64,000 nt of DNA from Bugula neritina (taxonomy: Eukaryota > Bryozoa > Gymnolaemata > Cheilostomatida > Bugulidae), in contig OZ037767.1 in the NCBI GenBank assembly GCA_964035545.1, forward strand, positions 18,566,281-18,630,280, in the 5' to 3' direction. The notes under the pieces were generated by a model. It did no database searches. It was not told the DNA's origin and saw only the letters and a program-made list of their open reading frames with translations. Of this stretch, positions 1 to 11,514 are shown in pieces. Within the stretch, counting starts at the first letter, position 1. The number at the start of each line of letters is the position of its first letter. The position numbers and the translations under genes were made by a program.

Positions 1-1120
1 GCACAAAGTTCAAATTTTTGAACCCAATGTTTTTTTGAACGTTTATTCTCAACTACAAACTTAATGGCGTAAAACCACTGCACTCAATGACCACCAACTT
101 TGTGCTGTTCTAAGCGATTTCTTAAAAAGTTCACATTGAAATTATTTTAATAGTGTTTTTGTTGGCATCGTGAATTTTTGTTCGGGAAATTCTCAAACGT
201 CCCCTACCTAGAAAGTTCTTGCTCACTGAAGTGGCACAAGCACTGAAATAAAACTTATAGTTATAACCTATGAACTGAATAATTATTCCAGCTCAGTGGT
301 TATAACATTTCAATGGGAATACAACTATAACCATGCAATATTACATTCCAGTGATAACAACAGCCATGTGTTTCTGACACCATGACAAATGATCTAAATT
401 GGTCTACTTTGGTCTATGCATATAGTGATTTTTTGTCATATGCATGAAGTTTGATCTAATTTCTAAATATTATATGCTGCAATATGCATGTCTCTTTTTA
501 TACATTGATGCACAGGCTACTAAGTTTGACATTTCCTTATTTGCAAAGTAGAGGTCAGTTGCTTTAATATCTACCACAAATTATTTCTATAACTTGTTTG
601 CTAAAGCAAATGCACACCCTCGAAGCCCGTAATGTTTTGTGTACACAATATTATTTTAAGTTAGTAAATTTAAACCTCAATTATTCAACACAGCCGGCAA
701 TCTCTGCATAACAAGTTGCTTTACTTATTCTTATCATAGATGTTTTGATAATCTGACCTAAGAGAAAATTTGATGAACACAACACAGTGGTAAATGCAAC
801 TACAAAATAATAGTCAAAATCACATTTCAAAGTCATCTAAATATTCTAAAAGCTGACTACCAAAACCAAGACTAAGGGAACACATGTCCAGGCAAGCACT
901 AACAAATAATCCTTATATTATTATTTAAGGGCATGTTTTGGAGCCAAAAACAAAATAATCCACTAAATTAACAGATGATATGCTGTCTAAATTCACCATG
1001 GATATTCTCTTTTTGTATAAGTTATATTATTAGTAATAAGTTTGCATTATCACTAGCAGTAGTTTTAGTTGTATGGAAGTGTGAAATATAAATAATATCT
1101 GCAAAACTTCACAGGATCAC
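1..1120. other. 3' flank without a recognised gene
   Basis: AT-rich sequence. The only structure I see is at 75-125, which resembles 10041-10093 (shared wording: CACTCA, CCACCAA, GTGCTGTT, AAGCG), so it is one copy of a dispersed repeat. No splice-consistent coding exon was found. Confidence 0.5.
75..125. repeat. Dispersed repeat fragment (pair with 10041-10093)
   Basis: About 50 bp with the same order of short blocks as 10041-10093, in the same orientation, with scattered mismatches. Family unknown. Confidence 0.5.
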
Positions 1121-1121
1121 A

Positions 1122-1127
1122 TTTATT
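1122..1127 (-). terminator. Candidate poly(A) signal for the AMD1-type gene
   Basis: AATAAA on the minus strand (TTTATT on plus), about 330 nt past the stop codon. The hexamer is common in AT-rich DNA, so this is only a candidate. Confidence 0.35.
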
Positions 1128-1460
1128 AAGGCACTACTATCTAAAATGATTTCCAGCCCTGAAACCATATAGCAAATACAATTTTTTTTTTGTTTTGCCT
1201 GACACCCATATGAGCACACAGCTTCTAACAGCTTTTAAAATAAAGGTATTATAACGTTCATAATTACTAACAAAAATAAAATTTAATCTTTTAAAATTGT
1301 GAAACTTGAAAGAGCAGTATTTACTTTTGGTACGAAGACAACAAAATCTATTGTTATAATTATAAGGCAAAGAGTCAATAGCGTGTGATCCAGTCACAGT
1401 GATAAGTTGGGGCGGCTCTGCCAGTGTCCCTGAGGAATGGCAAGGTGCCCCTATTGAATC

Positions 1461-4400
1461 TCAGCTATAGGTGTTTTTGTAGAAGCTGTAACTGAGATTG
1501 TAGTCTTTGACAATAGCCATGTTGAAGTCAGTTCTCTGGTAGTTACCAACTGTCTCCCAGTTGTCGGCCAGCTCCAGGTGGATGTCTTTCGCCACAGAAG
1601 TCTAAAAACACCAACTAGTGTGTGAGTAGTGCGAATGAGTACTGTGTGTGAGTACTGTGTGTGGAGTACTGTGAGTGAGTAGTGTGAGTGAGCACTGTGA
1701 GTGAGTAGTGTGAGTAGTGAGTACTGTGAGTAAGTAGTGTGAGTGAGCACTGTGAGTAGTGAGTACTGTGAGTAGTGAGTGAGCACTGTGAGTAAGTAGT
1801 GTGGGTGAGTACTGTGAGTGAGCACTGTGAGTGAGCACTGTGAGTAGTGAGTACTGTGAGTAAGTAGTGTGGGTGAGTAGTGTGAGTAGTGAGTACTGTG
1901 AGTAAGTAGTGTGGGTGAGCACTGTGAGTGAGTAGTGAGTAGTGAGTACTGTGAGTAAGTAGTGTGGGTGAGTACTGTGAGTGAGTAGTGTGAGTAGTGA
2001 GTAGTGTCAGTGAGTAGTGTGGGTGAGTACTGTGTGAGGAAATCTGTGATGAGAAGTTGGAGATACATACTGTCAGGATCCACTTGATGAGAGAACACAA
2101 CTCCCAGTCACATCAGCAAAACATCACATCAATGTATTATTGAGTATCTAAATTACCAAGTATTTACTCACCTTATTAGCGAATATGGTGAGGGATGTAC
2201 GGCCAGGTTTGAAGACATCCACCACTTTCTGGAACAGCTCCTTGTAGTTGTCCAGAGGTACGTTAGTCTCAAAGCTGACGTAAGCAAACTCAGGCTCAGG
2301 GGTGATGTGGATAGTCCAGTACTGACCCTAAAAGACAGCACAGCCCACATCCCTGATGATTCTTATAAAAACATGTCAGAGTCGGAATCAGAGTGAAGAT
2401 GGCAGATTAGAGCAGCACCTGACTTGAATCAAAACAACTCATGTGATGTCCAATCATATGAGGAAATGGTCAAATGACAAGTCAGCTTATGTAAAAACAT
2501 GTCTAAGTGAAAGCTGTCTTATTTCACTTGGACATGTTTTTACATAAGCTGACTTGTCATGTGACCATTTCCTCTTATGATTGGACATCACATGAGTTGT
2601 TTTGATTCAAGTCAGGTGCTGCTCTAACCTGCCATCTTCACTCTGATTCTGACCCTGACATTTTTTTATACGTGGCCCTACTGGTAGCATGGATTCCATG
2701 AAGGCAACTAGCACAATTTACATCTTCTTAAATTAAACAATCTAATTTTGTAATAATTCTCTCTTATATATAAATTTAATGCAAAATAAAAAAGTAATTT
2801 ATGGTAACTTTTATACCCATATAAATTCTTTATTGTAGCATTTCATTATATTTGCTCACTACTTGTAGTAAAACCTTACTTTCTTCACTTGTATACTTAT
2901 TTAAGCAAGCTTGAGCACAATACAAGTCTAGATATGTTAGACACAACGCTATTGGTTGAATACACCTAGAGAGATGACACTTACGTTAGGCAGGATGCCA
3001 TTGGCTGAATACCCACACGGCTCAAACAGGTGTTCATCAATCACAGATTTGGGGAGAATCTTGTCTATCCCAGAATTCTAAAATATGAGAAATAATGCAG
3101 AGTATCTCTCAGTACAGAGTATCTCTTAGTACAGAGTATCTCTTAGTATAGAGTATCTCTCAGTACAGAGTATCTCTCAGTACAGAGTATCTCTTAGTAT
3201 AGAGTATCTCTTAGTATAGAGTATCTCTCAGTATAGAGTATCTCTTAGTATAGAGTATCTCTTAGTATAGAGTATCTCTTAGTATAGAGTATCTCTCAGT
3301 ATAGAGTATCTCTCAGTACAGAGTATCTCTCAGTACAGAGTATCTCTCAGTACAGAGTATCTCTCAGTACAGAGTATCTCTCAGTACAGAGTATCTCTCA
3401 GTATAGAGTATCTCTCAGTACAGAGTATCTCTCAGTACAGAGTATCTCTCAGTACAGAGTATCTCTCAGTACAGAGTATCTCTTAGTATAGAGTATCTCT
3501 TAGTATAGAGTATCTCTCAGTATAGAGTATCTCTTAGTATAGAGTATCTCTTAGTATAGAGTATCTCTTAGTATAGAGTATCTCTTAGTATAGAGTATCT
3601 CTCAGTATAGAGTATCTCTTAGTATAGAGTATCTCTTAGTATAGAGTATCTCTTAGTATAGAGTATCTCTCAGTATAGAGTATCTCTCAGTACAGAGTAT
3701 CTCTTAGCATAGAGTATCTCTCAGTACAGAGTATCTCTTAGTACAGAGTATCTCTCAGTACAGAGTATCTCTTAGTACAGAGTATCTCTCAGTACAGAGT
3801 ATCTCTCAGTACAGAGTATCTCTTAGTATAGAGTATCTCTCAGTACAGAGTATCTCTTAGTACAGAGTATCTCTTAGTATAGAGTATCTCTCAGTACAGA
3901 GTATCTCTCAGTACAGAGTATCTCTCAGTACAGAGTATCTCTTAGTACAGAGTATCTCTCAGTACAGAGTATCTCTTAGTACAGAGTATCTCTCAGTACA
4001 GAGTATCTCTCAGTACAGAGTATCTCTTAGTATAGAGTATCTCTCAGTACAGAGTATCTCTTAGTACAGAGTATCTCTTAGTATAGAGTATCTCTCAGTA
4101 CAGAGTATCTCTCAGTACAGAGTATCTCTCAGTACAGAGTATCTCTCAGTACAGAGTATCTCTCAGTACAGAGTATCTCTCAGTATTAAGTATTTTTCAG
4201 AAGCACCCTAAATGGTACTTGTAACTTGCTGTACTTTAAGTAAAAATTAGGAGTTTTGGCAACAGCTGAAGTTTTTTCTAACTTAGTTTCAAAAACAGGT
4301 TTTTCACTATATTATTCCAGTAACTTTTACTTGTATGCTATTAAAACTAATAAAAGGTGGCAACTTGAAAATAAAAAAGCAACAATAACCCTATAAAAAT

Positions 4401-7400
4401 AATACTGCAAAATGTTGAATGATTGATTTGTTACACATCACAGACATAAAAACATGTTGCGAAATTCCCTATAAATACTGGCCTTAATGGGTAGATATAA
4501 ACAATATGGAAAAAAGTTCGAACTCTGTAGGATTATTTAAAATAAAAGATTTAAAGTATTTACAAGTTGTAGTAAAAGTAGATTTAGGTATGCCAGTTGA
4601 TTTTAGAGTGCTTTAAGTATATTTAGGCAAGCAGAATGTACAGAGCAGAACTTTATATTCATTTCAATTTCAGTTTCATTTCAAAGTAACATGGAAATTC
4701 GTTATAATGATGCAATACATTAAATTCTTACAGGATTGTGTGAGAACAATTAGCATAAACTAAGCTAAAAGTCTATTCAGAATACCTGCATTCAACCAGC
4801 ATTAACCAGTGGTTTCTTACAAAACTATCTAAACTTTATGTTAGGGGGAGAATTTTGAAGGGTTTATTCTTTGTATTAAACCTATTAATGATTCCTCACT
4901 TGATTAGCACTTCTGTTACATGAACTGACTAGCAATCTACCTTCATTTAATAGACTGAGAGTTCTTAGAGTGCTTAAAGTTAGCTGATGGTTTGTTTGGC
5001 TCAATGAAAGGCACAATGTTGCAGTATGAATATGCAGCCCAGACTTCTACTGATATTAAATTGGCTCTAGTAATTAGCAATCATTAGCTATATAGGAACG
5101 CTGCTTCTAGTAATGTGGGAGAGGTTCCATCAAAGTAAACAAACATAGTGTCAGCGTTATTACTATTTAATATACAGTAGCTCAGAAAGGAAATATAGGA
5201 TTACTCCTATCTCTTCTGATGGTGTATATATTGTGAAGGTAATAAATAGTACATTGCAAGCTGATAGTACCAAGTACATGCTGATCAATACTACAGAATT
5301 TAGGTCTTCAGTCTTTTACAATGTCCTATACTATGAGTGGAGATAAGCAATGATGAATGGAAATGCAGTTAGGACTCCAGGTACACACAGACACCAGCAA
5401 GCACCTATGTGCACCTGACTGTTGATCATGTGGCCTACTATATCTTGACACACTGGAGTGTCCTGTCATTGTCACATGCTGATAGGAAACTCAACAATGG
5501 CAATCACAGAAACTACAGACATGCTGCACCCAGTGCTCATGCAGGTGAAATTCTAGGACAGTTGTTTTGGTAACAATACAATAGATAACACTTTTAGGGC
5601 AGAGTAAAGTTTGCATGTCAGAAAATGGGCCAGTGTTGAGTCCCAAAGAGTGTAGAGTTGTTTTGCTACTCCAAATACTAATATAACTAAAAGATATCCC
5701 ATTAACTCGCATTTAGTTGTTAGAAATTAAAATTGACAAGGAAAGTAAACCGAAGGTCTGTCAAAGTGAGTATGATGACCTACCTTGGTCGCTGCCTTGC
5801 CATCCATGCTGACGCTCTTGTAGTAGTGCTTCATCACTTCTGGGTCCAAGTCCGTCATGAGGAGTTCAACAGTCTGGTCTGGTTTCTCCACACCCTTGTG
5901 GGGCTGCGGGGAGGTGGTGTACATGTGCCAGCAGTCCGCATTCACTCTACCAAAACTGTAGGCTATCCCCTCTCCAAACACCCCATTCAGCCAGTCAACC
6001 TGATAAGGAAACCACACTGAAATCATAAGTTCTGAATCTCACTGCATCAGTATTCTGCTACAAGCAGGAGTCAGTATTAGAGATGCAGGACAATATAATT
6101 TTACTTGAATGAAGTTTTTGATAATTTCTTTTTTATTTACTTTTTTAAAATAATATCTTTCATAATATCGCACATATAATTTAAATAAACATAATAGCAA
6201 TATTATTATAAAACAAACAAAAGACATAAGACTATCGCTACTTCCACCTCTATGCTCTGTGATTTGTCTAAAACTGTCCCAAACAACACAAGTACAATAT
6301 TCAAGGCTACAGGCACCATATTCAAGGCTACAGCCACCATATTCAAGGCTACAGGCACCATATCCAAAGCAAACACAGCACTGAATGCATGAGTAAAGCT
6401 TCACTCACCTCTTCAGGAAAGCTGGTATGGGGAGCAATTTGATCACATGGTCTCTCAAAGTTCTTACGACTGAAGAAAATATCCTACAAATATGCAGTGT
6501 AACAATTCAGCTACAGATAACTACAATGTACTCTTATGACTATCTCTACAGTACATTAAATATGCTGTCAGCAAACTTTCATAACAATTGGAAGTTGCTC
6601 TACCTCAGCAATTACATGTGGACAAAATAGTTAAATTTAATTTCGGCTTTAAACTATTTTGCTTTGTAAAAATAAAGCACATGTTCTATACATAAAATCC
6701 AATAAACTACCATTTCAACAATCAACTAAAGGTGATGATACTGCTTTACTATATTGACCAGCTCAAACAGTGGAGTTGCTCAAATATAGAAGTTCATAAT
6801 CATAACACAAGTTTCTACTGTCAGAACAGTCTGCATCAAATATCTTGTCACCATAACCACTAAGTGATATCTCAGCATGTTATGTAACAGGAAATAATAA
6901 TTAATAACAGGGTTCAAAAGTTAAACAACTTGCCCTATACAATCACATCTAACATATAATATATACATTATGCAACATAAAATGGCACACAGCAATATTC
7001 TCTTATACTGTATTGCATTATATAACAATGACTTCTAAACACTCCACATCAACATCATATGCTAAATACTTTATGATCAGACTTACAGCAATGGAGTCAA
7101 AGCCACACACATTCTTCACCAGCTGGATGAGAGGTTTGATAGCGTGGAGTAAGGTGGTGGTGCCACAGGTCTTTAGTATAAACCTGTCCTTCGACACAAA
7201 CATGCTGCTTTCGCTGTCAATACAACACAACGCGTAAATGCAGTGCTGAAATACTCACAATTATTACAAGGTGTACTGGCAGCTCCGAGTGCACCCGCAA
7301 ACCGCTATCAGGTTGAGACACCAGTTTCAGAGAAAGTCTTATGGAAACAGAGAAAGCGTAGACAAAATATACCTCCTATTACAACTTAATTAAAATTAGA

Positions 7401-9708
7401 TTAATGTTACTGAATCAGTGCTACTTAAATACCAAAACTCAACATTACAAAACACAAACCAAGCCTATTTTCTGTGCTTAAAATAAGTTATCTGAGACCA
7501 ATGGTAGTTTCCAAACAATGCACAGCAAATCTGTAGAATAACACTAAACACATATTTTCAAGAATTAGCCAACACAAGTGTCAACAATCTCACCTTAGGA
7601 CATAAGAGTCCAGGGAGTCACTCTTAGTAACAGATATTATCTCACAGTTCACCAGAGACAGTATGCTTTCCCAGTCAGCCCTGCAGCAAACGCAAAACTC
7701 ATCAACTCAAATTTCAGCTGAAAGAGTAATTTCCTTCTTACTTAGTTATTAGTGAATCTGCTAGTAATTCATAATTGTAGTATGACTATCTAGAGTCTAG
7801 ACTCTAGGGTATGATATATGTAACTGTTAGAAAAAGTAAGAAAACTTGATTTTTAAAGGCCAACAAAGTAAAAATAGTTAGGTTTTAGCAGCTAGCCATA
7901 TTGAACTTAAAACACAATATAAAATATTAATAAATAATAGAGAGTTTGGTGAAGGTTAATAATTAATCATTTAATATAAATACTTATATAAGAACTAATC
8001 GCAAGATCAAGGTGGAGATAATCAATCGGTGAATGTAAACTAATTAATCTAAAGAACTTTGAAAGAGCTAAAAAAGCATAAAATCAATTTATTTTGTTTA
8101 ATAATAATAATAATAATATTTATAATAATTATGATTATCATTATGGATACATTGATTAAAGAAGTTACTCAGACTAAAATTTCAGTTATAAAATTCAGAA
8201 ACAGAAGTATTTTTATTTCTAATTCTTATTAAATAACGATTAGCACCAATATCAATGACACTACACTTAGTAGGACTGTGACTGTGGTCCAGTCAAACCC
8301 AAACTTAAAGTCGATGTCATATTGATATTAATCGTTATTTAATAGTAATACAAACAATAAATAAAAATACATTTATTTCTGAATTCTGTGACTGAAATTT
8401 TAGTCTGAGCAACTACTTTAATAAATACATTTCCAATCATAATAATTATGTCTAAGATGTAGCACAATTACATCACCATCCTAACATCATGACTATGACT
8501 AGGTACATCAAATAATAATTTTCAAGTAACGCTTTACAGTTTAATATTAGGTTAGATCGGTAGACAAGAAAATTTGAGTAAGCTTCAATGCACTCTCAAG
8601 AGGCAAGATCAACTACCAGTGCAGATATTAACTTGTAAATTTATGACGTTCAACCAGTTACCCGGCCAGTTAAATCTTCACGCCATGAATGCTATAGCGA
8701 ACCCACTTATTTTCATGCGTTTAGCAACAATAGCGTAATGGCTATCTCAAAAATCTACAAGTCTCGAGCATAGCCTTCTACTTAAATCATTATAACTAAA
8801 TAGCTAAAGCATAATATCATCATATTAATACTTCAATTGATAGAAAACCTTTAGAGATGGTATCAAAATATATTCATTTTACATATCTGTCACAAATTAT
8901 AACTTAAATTATCGATTGAAAAACATGGATTTTTACTATACTTCAACACCACTTACTACAAGGGGCAGATGATTTGAAGGGGTTCGTGATCATAAAATCA
9001 GTTTAATATAAGGCTCTGCTACACAATGTTATCTTCAAATTTTCTCTACATGAACTATACTAAAAGTTATTAGCAAATCAAAAAGAGGTCTAAACAGGTT
9101 TTCTACGCTGTATGCTCCCCAGATTGGACCCGGGCTATCGATGCCACTCGATTTTGCGAAAGTAGGCGGGGCTAAAGGATACTTGATGTACCTACTATGA
9201 CCATCACAACGAGATGAGTTAAACTTACAGTTAATCTAAGAATAACACTATCAATGTAAGTGGTAGATTACGTAACACTAACAGTGTCAGTACCACTAGC
9301 ACTAACAGTAATTTTAAAATAACTTGAAAAACTGTGAGTTTAACCTCAACAGCTTAACGAATATTAATTTAACTTCAACACATTCTCATTTTGATTTACC
9401 TAAACTTAAAGTTTTATGGTTAAAGTTAAGCCTAAGGACAAGGTTAATCAACTGATATACTTGTTGTTGAGGTTAGGCCAAAGATCGAGATGAAGATTAT
9501 TTAATTTAATTAAAATCATTGAAGATGAAGATCAACTCATTATGATATTGATTAAGCTTAACTTCAGCTCACTTTAAGATGAAGATTCTCATTCTGATTC
9601 TTACCTTTGAATGTCACGAAGGTCTGCCTTTTTCAAAATACGTTCGTTGTTCGAGGTGAACCATATTTCAAGAAGCTTTTCTGCGCCTTCAAAAAAATAT
9701 TCTGGCAT
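1461..9708 (-). CDS. AMD1: S-adenosylmethionine decarboxylase proenzyme, 8 coding exons, 332 aa
   Basis: Makes decarboxylated S-adenosylmethionine, the aminopropyl donor for spermidine and spermine synthesis; a cytosolic, pyruvoyl-dependent, self-cleaving enzyme. Coding exons, in order on the minus strand: 9605-9708, 7594-7680, 7087-7213, 6409-6483, 5784-5999, 2985-3077, 2172-2327, 1461-1601. All junctions are GT-AG and the phases join to 333 codons with stop, close to the 334 aa of human AMD1. Key residues: Glu7 and Glu10 in [10 protein letters not shown]; self-cleavage site in SESSMF at Glu65/Ser66 (the serine becomes the pyruvoyl group); Cys80 in KTCGTT; Cys224 and Ser227 in PCGYSANG; His241 in [10 protein letters not shown]. 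These align with human Glu8, Glu11, Glu67/Ser68, Cys82, Cys226, Ser229 and His243. The start is the first ATG of the conserved N-terminus, and no upstream ATG is seen for about 140 nt. Introns 5 and 7 hold large minisatellites and introns 1 and 6 foldback repeats, so the gene is much longer than its mRNA. Nothing in it looks broken. Confidence 0.95.
1618..2040. repeat. Degenerate minisatellite in AMD1 intron 7
   Basis: Tandem mixtures of GTGAGTAGT, GTGAGCACT and GTGAGTACT blocks over about 420 bp, occupying most of intron 7 (1602-2171). On the gene's own strand it reads as repeated ACTCAC/CTCACAG units ending about 15 nt before the last-exon acceptor. It gives rise to long low-complexity reading frames that are not genes. 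Confidence 0.9.
2364..2670. mobile_element. Foldback (long inverted repeat) element in AMD1 intron 6
   Basis: Two arms of about 149 bp (2364-2512 and 2522-2670) are near-perfect reverse complements around a 9-bp loop. The outer ends read TATAAAAA.../...TTTTTATA. I see no clear target-site duplication and no coding capacity, so it is a foldback-type non-autonomous element or a template-switch palindrome. Confidence 0.85.
3099..4185. repeat. 17-bp minisatellite in AMD1 intron 5, about 64 copies
   Basis: Unit AGAGTATCTCTCAGTAC, varying mainly at two positions (CTC/CTT and TAC/TAT), runs for about 1,087 bp almost without a change in unit length. Its exon-6 side stops about 22 bp from the exon-6 splice acceptor (coding starts at 3077). 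Confidence 0.95.
6297..6362. repeat. 21-bp tandem repeat, about 3 copies, AMD1 intron 4
   Basis: Unit ATTCAAGGCTACAGGCACCAT is repeated about three times in the short intron between exons 5 and 4. Confidence 0.75.
7790..7807. repeat. 18-bp perfect palindrome, AMD1 intron 1
   Basis: CTAGAGTCTAGACTCTAG is its own reverse complement. It lies about 110 bp upstream of exon 2. A protein-binding site or chance are both possible. Confidence 0.6.
8122..8450. mobile_element. Diverged foldback element in AMD1 intron 1
   Basis: Arms at about 8122-8260 and 8315-8450 are reverse complements with moderate divergence (shared blocks include CTCAGACTAAAATTTCAGT and TTAAATAACGATTA), around a spacer of about 55 bp. 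No coding capacity. It has decayed further than the foldback at 2364-2670 and has a different sequence. Confidence 0.75.
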
Positions 9709-9880
9709 TTTTAGTTCAGTCAGTTTACTTCTGTTGAAATAATAAAACTGAATAAATCTCCTTAGTTACACTGGATTTTATTTCTTTCGAAGCGACGATG
9801 AAAGCACGAGTGACTGTGAAGCCGACCAATTACTCAATAAACAAGTGTGGCAACGGATACTTGAACCAATCACCACTGAT
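9709..9880 (-). promoter_or_regulatory. Probable 5' UTR and promoter side of the AMD1-type gene
   Basis: The stretch upstream of the start codon has no ATG on the gene strand for about 140 nt, so there is no upstream reading frame close to the start, unlike the known vertebrate AMD1 leader. It has more CpG than its surroundings and contains CCAAT in both orientations (about 9825 and 9863). The transcription start is not visible from sequence. Confidence 0.4.
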
Positions 9881-10040
9881 TTCTTAAAAGGCTTAAAAGT
9901 GGAAAGCACGGACTCGCACTTTTGCAATTTACAAATAATATTTATTTTAGAATATCGCTAGAAGCAGCACCAAACTGGGAGTGACTGATCACCGTATTCG
10001 TATACACATATAGTTGTCCTAACTGTAGACTTCAGACCCC

Positions 10041-10093
10041 TTCACCAATGCACTCAGCGGCCACCAATTTAGTGCTGTTTCAAGCGGTTTTCT
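10041..10093. repeat. Dispersed repeat fragment (pair with 75-125)
   Basis: Matches 75-125 in block order (TGCACTCA, CCACCAA, GTGCTGTT, AAGCG). It lies about 330 bp upstream of the AMD1-type start codon, so it could sit in or near that promoter. Confidence 0.5.
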
Positions 10094-10730
10094 CTATTTA
10101 AACGCGATTTAGTTGAACATTCGCTCTAGAGAGTCGAGTCTAATCACTAATAAATATTTTGCGAGACTGTTATCCCATTTTCGAGAAGAAAACTTCTGAA
10201 ATGCAGCAACTTGTTAAACGCTATAATAATAACATTATTGTAAATTTTGTCACTCATGATCAGTCACATAGCTATGAAAGTCCAGTACATATAAATTGTA
10301 TAATATTAGAAACTAGGTTATCATTATGAATTGAATCACTTTATGCGACTTTTGCATAGGTAGCTTTAGTGCTTGCTGGAATATGTTATATAAGGAGGCT
10401 ATTTTGCCTTACCAGTATATATTATACTATTTTATGCTAATGTAAATAATATTATAAATTATGTATTATTATATAATATAGCACTGATACACATAATATA
10501 GTATAATGTACTGATCCTCTTTTATCAAGACATTTTGTTCATTATAGCCAATATACTTATCTATAATACTGTTATCTTCTGTAACCATACAGGCCACACA
10601 TAAACAAACTGAACTCATATCACAACCTGCATGTAAAGGTTTACTAATCTACCCAAAGTATATACCATATAATTCCTACACACTCTATGAGTATAAAGTA
10701 TTTAAAGCAGATAATTATTACAATATAGAT

Positions 10731-10969
10731 CAGGGGTGGGCAACTGTGAACCCCAGAACCACCTGTAGCCCTTTGCCCATTTATCAGTGGCCCTTTTGAT
10801 GCATAAGATAAGTCAAAGTTGTTCTAATTATGCATTCTGATTAGCACATTATAGGTTTGGTGCCAAATTACGTATTATAATAAAATGTATTATGTGTACA
10901 ATTATGTGGCCCTTAACTTTGGCTGACTTTTCAACTTGGCCCTCATGCAAAAGAAGTTGCCCACTCCTG
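10731..10969. mobile_element. hAT-like non-autonomous element, 239 bp
   Basis: Ends are CAGGGGTGGGCAACT and AGTTGCCCACTCCTG, a perfect match to hAT-type TIRs. Flanking 8-mers ATATAGAT and ATGTAGGT agree at 6 of 8 positions, the 8-bp duplication expected for hAT. It lies in the roughly 1.8-kb gap between the AMD1-type gene and its upstream neighbour, has no coding capacity and looks old. Confidence 0.85.
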
Positions 10970-11304
10970 ATGTAGGTACTATGATATTTCTAACTAAAGT
11001 TTTAGCTTTTAGACAAGATTGGTGTTAAAATGTTGAAGGAGTTGACACTATGATTACTAAAATTATATGATTGTTTGTTGTATTTAACCAGTCAATCACA
11101 TATTACTTAGGGGTATGTATGATTATGAAGGAAATTCATTTGTCCTTGTAGGGAAGTTGTCCTATCATGTTCATATTTTGCACTGAAAACATTCCTTGGG
11201 TTAGAGTTATGCAGTCGTGAAAAAATAAAAACACAACTCAAAAAATATACATTCAAGTATCTTCACTAATTTGTATGAAAGAACTATTTCATTGGTAATG
11301 CCAC

Positions 11305-11310
11305 TTTATT
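11305..11310 (-). terminator. Candidate poly(A) signal
   Basis: AATAAA on the minus strand about 205 nt past the stop at 11515. Confidence 0.4.
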
Positions 11311-11514
11311 TGCTACAAGCTGTTATAAGCAGTGGCTGCGGTTGTCGATCCGTTGCCACGACAACCAAAAACTATTTGAGCGATCTAAAAACAGTCTTCA
11401 ACATTTAAATCATATAAAATTCAGTCAAATGTCAAACTTATAGGTATCAATAAATTATATAGGTATATTGTTTAAAAATGAATGCCTAAATATATTGTTT
11501 GCTACTTTAAGTTA

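Larger units (their letters stand above)
9881..11300. other. Intergenic stretch between AMD1-type gene and the next gene
   Basis: Holds the dispersed repeat at 10041-10093 and the hAT-like element at 10731-10969. Nothing else stands out; no splice-consistent exon was seen. Confidence 0.5.

Noticed and set aside
1451-2100. Long Thr/His/Ser/Tyr-rich frames on the minus strand
   Set aside because: Translation of the intron-7 minisatellite of the AMD1-type gene; only the 1461-1601 part is a real exon.
3099-4185. Possible CRISPR-like array (also 41040-41570)
   Set aside because: Units are directly contiguous with no unique spacers, and the context is a eukaryotic intron; these are minisatellites.
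5733-6020. 95-codon plus-strand frame over AMD1 exon 5
   Set aside because: Antisense shadow of a conserved exon; it has no support of its own.
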